A stretch of 62,382 nt of DNA from Allobosea sp. ASV33 (GTDB taxonomy: Bacteria; Pseudomonadota; Alphaproteobacteria; Rhizobiales; Beijerinckiaceae), in contig NZ_JAELTI010000022.1 of the NCBI RefSeq assembly GCF_016428755.1, forward strand, positions 1-62,382, in the 5' to 3' direction. Below are positions 57,681-62,382 of this stretch, in pieces. The notes under the pieces were generated by a model, which did no database searches, was not told the origin of the DNA, and worked only from the letters and a program-made list of their open reading frames with translations. Position numbers and translations under genes: made by a program. How positions within the stretch are numbered: the first letter of the stretch is position 1; each line of letters starts with the position of its first letter.

Positions 57681-58148
57681 ATGCATATAGCGCCTTCCTT
57701 CCCCAACCTGTCGGTGCTGCTCATCGATCCGAGCCCGCATTACCGCCGGATCGTGCGCACGATGCTGTATCAGGCGCAGCTCAACCGCATCTTCGAGGCG
57801 TCGGACCTGTCCTCGGCAGCCTCGACCTTCATCCAGAAGCAGCCGAACATCGTCATCCTCGACTGGGACATGCCGGAGGGGAACAGCATCAAATGCCTGG
57901 CGGCGATCCGCTCCTTCAAGACCTCGCCCTTCGCGAAGGCCCCGGTGCTGGTGATGATGGAGCGGCCGGACCGGCGCTCGGTCGTCCAGGCGGCGAAGCT
58001 TGGCGCGCATGAGATCGTCACCAAGCCGATCTCGCCGAACAATCTCTGGCTCCATCTCTCGGGCGTCATCAACATGCCCCGGAAATACAGGGAAGCCGAG
58101 GGCAAGATCACGCTGGTGCCGCGCGCGATCAGCAACGCCATCTTCTGA
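57681..58148 (+). CDS. Atypical single-domain response regulator
   Basis: The 155-residue receiver-like protein has candidate phosphoacceptor D61 (VILDWDMPEGN) and the conserved Lys in VTKPIS. The usual acidic pair is reduced to D16-P17 (LLIDPSPHY), and the position of the conserved Thr/Ser is occupied in the stretch VLVMMERPD. Phosphorylation may be weak or absent. The C-terminal tail (MPRKYREAEGKITLVP) has no output domain. It lies between the soluble receptor and the STAS/cheY/cheA genes, 55 bp after the former. Confidence 0.85.
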   Translation: MHIAPSFPNLSVLLIDPSPHYRRIVRTMLYQAQLNRIFEASDLSSAASTFIQKQPNIVILDWDMPEGNSIKCLAAIRSFKTSPFAKAPVLVMMERPDRRSVVQAAKLGAHEIVTKPISPNNLWLHLSGVINMPRKYREAEGKITLVPRAISNAIF

Positions 58149-58383
58149 TCCTTGTCCGGAGGTTCCCCGAACGGAACGCGAGGGCCTTGTTCGATTCCGG
58201 CCGACAGCGCGGCGTCCTTGCGCGCTCGCTCGGGCTCGTCACATCGCCGCCATGGCCAGCGACAACCCAAGGTAGGCCGCCCTTGCCGCGAAAATGCCAA
58301 GAGTATTGATGCGGCTGAACATATTTAGCGAAGTTTTTACCAGTTTGCCGTGATGCTCCAGGCGCAATCCTGGGTCGCCCTTC

Positions 58384-58665
58384 ATGGTCATCACCGTCTC
58401 GCTTCCCCCTTTCCTCGGCAGGTCCGAGGCCGCGACGTTCCGCAACCAGCTTCTGGTGGCGCTGGAACAGCGGGAAAGCATCGCCGTCGAGTGCGCCGAG
58501 GCCGGGCCGCTGCCCAGCCTCTGGATCCAGCTTCTTCATTCCGCAGCCACCAGCGCCGCCGCGCGGGGGCTTTCGGTCACGCTCAAGGCGGCTTCCGAGG
58601 AATGCCGCGAATCCTTGCGGGCGATCGGCTTCGATGCCGCTCACAGCGCTCTCGTTCTGGAGTGA
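58384..58665 (+). CDS. STAS-domain protein of the chemosensory cluster
   Basis: The 93-residue protein has the STAS/anti-anti-sigma shape: VITVSLPPFLGRSEAATFRNQLL, a central LPSLWIQLLHSAA where phosphorylated family members have DSSG, and a C-terminal SEECRESLRAIGFD. Such proteins are often encoded beside cheY and cheA. It lies 6 bp before cheY. The 235-bp upstream gap (58149-58383) contains an AT-rich patch around 58295-58340 that could hold the operon promoter; I see no convincing boxes. Confidence 0.78.
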   Translation: MVITVSLPPFLGRSEAATFRNQLLVALEQRESIAVECAEAGPLPSLWIQLLHSAATSAAARGLSVTLKAASEECRESLRAIGFDAAHSALVLE

Positions 58666-58671
58666 TCAGGT

Positions 58672-59031
58672 ATGAAAATCCTGGCGATCGACGATACCAA
58701 GACCTTGCTCAGCCTGCTCAGCCTGACGCTCCGCAATGCCGGCCATGAAGTGGCGGAGGCCGAGAACGGCGAGGACGGCCTCAACAAGTTCGACCAGTTC
58801 CGCCCCGACCTGGTGATCACCGATCTCAATATGCCGATCATGGACGGCATCGAGTTCACGCGCGCCTGCCGCTCGCGCCCGGCCGGTCAGAACACGCCGA
58901 TCATCGTGCTGACCACGGAGAACGGCGCCGAGATCAAGGCCGAGGGCCGCCGTGCCGGCGCCAGCGCCTGGATGGTCAAGCCCTTCGAACCCAACACGCT
59001 GCTCGGCCTCGTCGCGCGCTATCAGAACTGA
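58672..59031 (+). CDS. cheY: CheY-type response regulator
   Basis: The 119-residue single receiver domain has acidic pair D7-D8, acceptor D51 in VITDLNMPIMDG, Thr in IIVLTTENG and Lys in WMVKPFEP. All phosphorylation residues are intact, unlike the 57681 receiver. AGTGATCAGG precedes the ATG. It lies 10 bp before cheA and is its likely phosphate acceptor, carrying the signal to the flagellar motor or another output. Confidence 0.94.
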   Translation: MKILAIDDTKTLLSLLSLTLRNAGHEVAEAENGEDGLNKFDQFRPDLVITDLNMPIMDGIEFTRACRSRPAGQNTPIIVLTTENGAEIKAEGRRAGASAWMVKPFEPNTLLGLVARYQN

Positions 59032-59041
59032 AGGTCGGCCG

Positions 59042-61366
59042 ATGGATCCGTTGGCAGAACTCAAGCAGACCTTCTTCCAGGAATGCGAAGAACTCCTCGG
59101 CGCGCTGGAGCTGAAGCTCCAGGCTCTCGACGAGGGTTCCACCGATCCTGAGGACGTCAATGCCGCCTTCCGTGCCATCCACTCGATCAAGGGTGGCGCC
59201 GGTGCCTTCGGCTGCACGGAGCTGGTCGGCTTCGCGCATGTCTTCGAGGCTTCGCTCGATCATCTGAGGTCCGGCCGCGTCGCCGTCGAGGACGCGCCGT
59301 TCACGCTGTTCCTGCGCTGCGCCGATGCCGTTGCCGACCTGGTTTCGGCCGCGCGCAACGACGAGCCGGCCACCGAGCGCCCCGACCTCCTGGCTGCGCT
59401 CGAGCAGGTCGGCAAGGAGCCGCAGGCCCCGGTCGCCGCGCCGCCGCCGGCTCCCGTCGCGCCCGCTCCGGCACCGGCCGTTCCCGCCGCCAACAACGAT
59501 GCGCCCATCGGCATCGCCGCGCTCGGCAACCTGCTCGCCATGGTCGAGGCCAAGACGGCGGCTCCCGCGCCGGCCGCCGCGTCCGACGACGGCTGGGACG
59601 ACGAGCCCGCCGCCTCCCCTGCGCCCGCCGCCGGCAAGCCGGGCCGCAACGTGCACCTGCGCATCATGCCGGAGCCGGATCTGTTCCGCCGCGTGATCGA
59701 GCCGCGCGTCGTGCTGGGCTCCCTGCCGGCCGACGACATCATCTCGATCCGCTGCGACCTGAGCCAGGTGCCGCCGCTCGAAAGCATCGACGTCAGCGAT
59801 TGCTGGATGCGCTTCGACGTGGACCTGCGCACCGAACTTTCGGTCGAGGACCTGCACGGCCGCTTCGATTTCAGCCTCGCCAACGAGGAATTCGAGATCA
59901 GCTTCCCCGAGCCGGAAGCCGTGATCGAAGTTCCGCAGGCCGTGGAAGCGCCCGCTGCCGAGCCGGAAGTCTCCAGTGCGGTTGCCGCCGACCTGTCCGC
60001 GATCCTCGCCAAGCTCGGTGCGGCGCCAGAAGCAGCCAGCGAGCCCGATATCCAGCCTGCGCCGGCCCCGGTTGCGGTCGCCGCTCCGGTTGTCGCAGCC
60101 GAGCCGGCCGTTGCTCGCGCCGCGCCGCGTGCCCCGGCTGCGCCCGACAATTCGGGGCGCCAGCGCCAGGCGGTCAGCGTCCGCGTCGATCTCGATCGCA
60201 TCGACAAGCTGATGAACCTCGTCGGCGAGATCGTCATCACCCAGTCGATGCTGGTCGAATGCGTGCGCTCGCTGCCCTATGACGTCCATGCCAAGACTGC
60301 CGAGGGCATGCTGACGCTATCGCGCCAGACCCGCGAGTTGCAGGACCACGTCATGGCGGTCCGTGCGCAGCCGGTGAAGGCCGTGTTCCAGCGCATGCCG
60401 CGCCTGGTGCGCGAGCTCGCCCAGACGCTGGGCAAGGAAGTGCGCCTGGTGCTCGAAGGCGAGAACACCGAGGTCGACAAGACCATCATCGAGGAACTCG
60501 CCGATCCGCTGACCCATATGATCCGCAACTCGATGGATCACGGGCTGGAGACGCCAGACGAGCGCGTCGCCGCGGGCAAGCCGCGCGAGGGCACGATCAA
60601 GCTGATCGCCGAGCATCGCGCCGGCCGCATCGTCATCTCCGTCACCGATGACGGGCGCGGCATCGGCCGCGACCGCCTGCTGGCCAAGGCCCGCTCGCGC
60701 GGCCTCGTCGGCGCCGACGAGCGCTTGCAGCCGGAGGAGATCGACCAGCTCATCTTCGCCGCCGGCCTGTCGACGGCCGAGGTCATCAGCGACGTGTCGG
60801 GCCGCGGCGTCGGCATGGACGTCGTGCGCCGCAACGTCGAGTCGCTCGGCGGGCGCATCAGCGTCGATTCCGAGCCGGGCCGGGGCTGCAAGTTCACGCT
60901 CGCCCTGCCGCTGACGCTCGCCGTGCTGGAGGGCATGGTGATCCGCTGCGGCGACGACCGCTACGTCATCCCGATCGCCTCGGTGATCGAGACGCAGCAT
61001 CTGGCCTCGACGCCGATCGAGCGCCTGCCCTTCGGCCAGGAAGTCCTACGCTGGCGCGGCGAAGTCACCCCGCTATACCGGCTGGGCGACGTGATGGGGT
61101 CGATGGGCCAGACCCATGAGAACATCGTCATCATCGCCGAGACCGAGCGCGGCAACAATGTCGGCATCGCCGTCGACGAGATCGTCGGGCAGCAGCAGGT
61201 CGTCGTGAAGAGCCTCGAGGCGAATTACGGCGCGGTCAACGGCGCCTCGGCTGCGACGATCCTCGGCGACGGCCTCGTCGCCCTGATCCTGGATATCGAC
61301 TCGATGCTGCGGCTTGCCGCGACCGGCAACCGTCCCCCTCAATCTGACCTCAAGATGGCTGGATGA
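59042..61366 (+). CDS. cheA: Chemotaxis histidine kinase CheA
   Basis: The protein has 774 residues from the ATG at 59042. P1 has H47 in AIHSIKGGAGAFGC. Two Ala/Pro-rich linkers (about 125-200 and 300-375) flank a P2-like domain (201-300, from GRNVHLRIMPEPDLF). P3 begins near 376 (DRIDKLMNLVGEIVITQSML). P4 has HMIRNSMDHGLETP (about 491), DDGRGIG (about 536) and GRGVGMD (about 587). P5 is the CheW-like end. It lacks a receiver, unlike WspE. Overlaps cheW by 4 bp. Confidence 0.95.
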   Translation: MDPLAELKQTFFQECEELLGALELKLQALDEGSTDPEDVNAAFRAIHSIKGGAGAFGCTELVGFAHVFEASLDHLRSGRVAVEDAPFTLFLRCADAVADLVSAARNDEPATERPDLLAALEQVGKEPQAPVAAPPPAPVAPAPAPAVPAANNDAPIGIAALGNLLAMVEAKTAAPAPAAASDDGWDDEPAASPAPAAGKPGRNVHLRIMPEPDLFRRVIEPRVVLGSLPADDIISIRCDLSQVPPLESIDVSDCWMRFDVDLRTELSVEDLHGRFDFSLANEEFEISFPEPEAVIEVPQAVEAPAAEPEVSSAVAADLSAILAKLGAAPEAASEPDIQPAPAPVAVAAPVVAAEPAVARAAPRAPAAPDNSGRQRQAVSVRVDLDRIDKLMNLVGEIVITQSMLVECVRSLPYDVHAKTAEGMLTLSRQTRELQDHVMAVRAQPVKAVFQRMPRLVRELAQTLGKEVRLVLEGENTEVDKTIIEELADPLTHMIRNSMDHGLETPDERVAAGKPREGTIKLIAEHRAGRIVISVTDDGRGIGRDRLLAKARSRGLVGADERLQPEEIDQLIFAAGLSTAEVISDVSGRGVGMDVVRRNVESLGGRISVDSEPGRGCKFTLALPLTLAVLEGMVIRCGDDRYVIPIASVIETQHLASTPIERLPFGQEVLRWRGEVTPLYRLGDVMGSMGQTHENIVIIAETERGNNVGIAVDEIVGQQQVVVKSLEANYGAVNGASAATILGDGLVALILDIDSMLRLAATGNRPPQSDLKMAG

Positions 61367-61875
61367 CCATGACCCTCCAACTCGGCGAAAAGCACTTCTC
61401 GTCGGCGCAGCCTGAATCGGCTGCGCGCCGGATCGTGACCTTCAAGGTCGGCGATCGCACCTTCGGCATCGATGTCGGCATGGTCCGCGAGATCAAGGGC
61501 TGGCAGGCGACAACGCCGCTGCCCCATGCGGCCCCGCATGTGCGCGGCGTGCTCAACCTGCGCGGCGTCATCCTGGCCGTCTACGACCTGCGCACCGCGA
61601 TCGGGCTCGGCGCCACCGAGGCGACGGCGACTCATGTCATCGTCGTCGTGGATGTCGAGGACAAGACCGCCGGCCTGCTGGTCGACTCGGTCTCGGACAT
61701 CGTCGACGTGCCGGTTTCCGCGGTTCGCCCGGCTCCCGACCTGGAGCGCGACGAGCACGGCCTGATCGAGGGCCTCGTCCTGCTCGACACCGATATCGTC
61801 GCGCTGCTCGACCTCGCGGCCGTGATCCGCGACGGCGGCGCCGAGGCCCAGATCAAGACCAGCCGGGCCGCCTGA
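61363..61875 (+). CDS. cheW: Chemotaxis adaptor CheW
   Basis: The 170-residue CheW domain protein has RIVTFKVGDRTFGIDVGMVREIKGWQ and HVRGVLNLRGVILAVYDLR, the two conserved strands that bind receptor and CheA. The start overlaps the cheA stop by 4 bp (GGATGACC), with another ATG two codons on. It links the soluble and membrane receptors of the cluster to CheA. Confidence 0.94.
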   Translation: MTMTLQLGEKHFSSAQPESAARRIVTFKVGDRTFGIDVGMVREIKGWQATTPLPHAAPHVRGVLNLRGVILAVYDLRTAIGLGATEATATHVIVVVDVEDKTAGLLVDSVSDIVDVPVSAVRPAPDLERDEHGLIEGLVLLDTDIVALLDLAAVIRDGGAEAQIKTSRAA

Positions 61876-61941
61876 CCTTTTAGAGACCAGCCCGAGCGTA
61901 GCGTTCAACAAGCGGGCGAGAACAAGAAACGATCGAACCTT

Positions 61942-62382
61942 ATGGGCAGCGCGCTCGGCCCCTTCTCACGTCTCTCGGTCAGCCAGCCGCTGCTCGCCGC
62001 CGGTTCGGCGGCGCTCGCCGGCAGCCTGGCATCCTATGCCGCCGTCGCCGGAGCGCCCGCCATGGGCGCCGCTGCCGTAACGGCCGTTGCGCTCTTGGGC
62101 GGTCTTGCCGCCTGGGGTACCACCCGCCCGCTCGCGCGCGGCGCCGCGGCTGCGGCCCGCCTGGCCGAGAGCGGCGAGATCGCGCTGTCCGACATGTCCG
62201 GATCGGGCGAGGGGGCTGACCTGTCGCGCGCGCTCGCGTCGATCCAGGAGCAGACCCAGGAAGCCGAAAGGCTGCGCGCCGCGCTCGATCACGGCCGCGC
62301 CAGCGTCATGCTCTGCGATCCCGCCGGGCGCGTCGTCTATGTCAGCAAGGCGCTGCTGCGCTTCTTCGGCGAGGCGCAGGAG
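61942..62382 (+). CDS. Membrane methyl-accepting chemotaxis protein, N-terminal part (runs off right edge)
   Basis: The first 147 codons are visible, and the frame is open at the right edge. Two hydrophobic segments (about residues 15-38 and 40-60, Ala/Leu-rich) are joined by almost no periplasmic loop, so sensing is likely cytoplasmic. A HAMP-like or linker helix follows (ARLAESGEIALSDM), then the start of a PAS-like domain (ALDHGRASVMLCDPAGRVVYVSKALLRFF). It lies 66 bp after cheW. The signalling hairpin is presumably beyond the window. Confidence 0.85.
   Translation, partial: MGSALGPFSRLSVSQPLLAAGSAALAGSLASYAAVAGAPAMGAAAVTAVALLGGLAAWGTTRPLARGAAAAARLAESGEIALSDMSGSGEGADLSRALASIQEQTQEAERLRAALDHGRASVMLCDPAGRVVYVSKALLRFFGEAQE

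Overview
The window is GC-rich chromosomal DNA with densely packed, often ATGA- or TGATG-overlapping genes. Its repeats are mosaic palindromes built on GTCATTCC/CCGGAATGAC and a GCATTTTC...GAAAATGC element. The gene repertoire includes many ABC importers, RraA-like proteins, a DUF993 enzyme, two LysR regulators and a Wsp system. This fits an alphaproteobacterium of the order Hyphomicrobiales, perhaps near Bosea or Methylobacterium. That placement is inference from gene content and repeat style. No rRNA, tRNA, CRISPR array, transposase or phage gene was seen. No gene-free stretch exceeds 300 bases; the longest gaps are 55873-56152 and 58149-58383.

Region 1 (1-17280) is catabolic. On the minus strand a LysR gene precedes a C-N hydrolase, an RraA-like protein, a polyamine-type ABC importer and a hydantoinase A gene that runs off the left edge. 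Beside it lies a LacI-controlled island. On the minus strand it has lacI, CoA-transferase, enoyl-CoA hydratase, an SDR and a polar-amino-acid-type ABC importer. On the plus strand it has a DUF993 protein and an acyl-CoA dehydrogenase. The divergent control region holds two matching palindromic operators. Together this reads as uptake, CoA activation and beta-oxidation-like breakdown of an unknown small carboxylate, with DUF993 a candidate for the carbon-carbon cleavage step.

Region 2 (17285-25191) has a small exported protein, a PaiB-like regulator, a dipeptide-type importer without ATPases, a second RraA-like protein, a divergent LysR with a clear operator, and a Zn-dependent carbamoylase-like amidase.

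Region 3 (25346-46209) is surface-associated. It starts with an exopolysaccharide locus: flippase, two glycosyltransferases, GH5 glycanase, VpsF-like polymerase, Wzc-like co-polymerase with a degenerate P-loop, a GINT-like beta-propeller protein, a CelD-type acetyltransferase and a fatty-acid hydroxylase. It is followed by a complete wspA-B-C-D-E-F-R operon, which in pseudomonads converts surface contact into c-di-GMP and so into exopolysaccharide.

Region 4 (46369-55872) has a DadA-like oxidoreductase, an RpiR regulator, a second dipeptide-type importer without ATPases, an M81 (MlrC-like) metallopeptidase, an Fsr-type MFS exporter and an exported superoxide dismutase.

Region 5 (56153-62382) is a second chemosensory cluster: a soluble receptor, an atypical receiver, a STAS protein, CheY, CheA, CheW and the start of a membrane receptor cut by the right edge.
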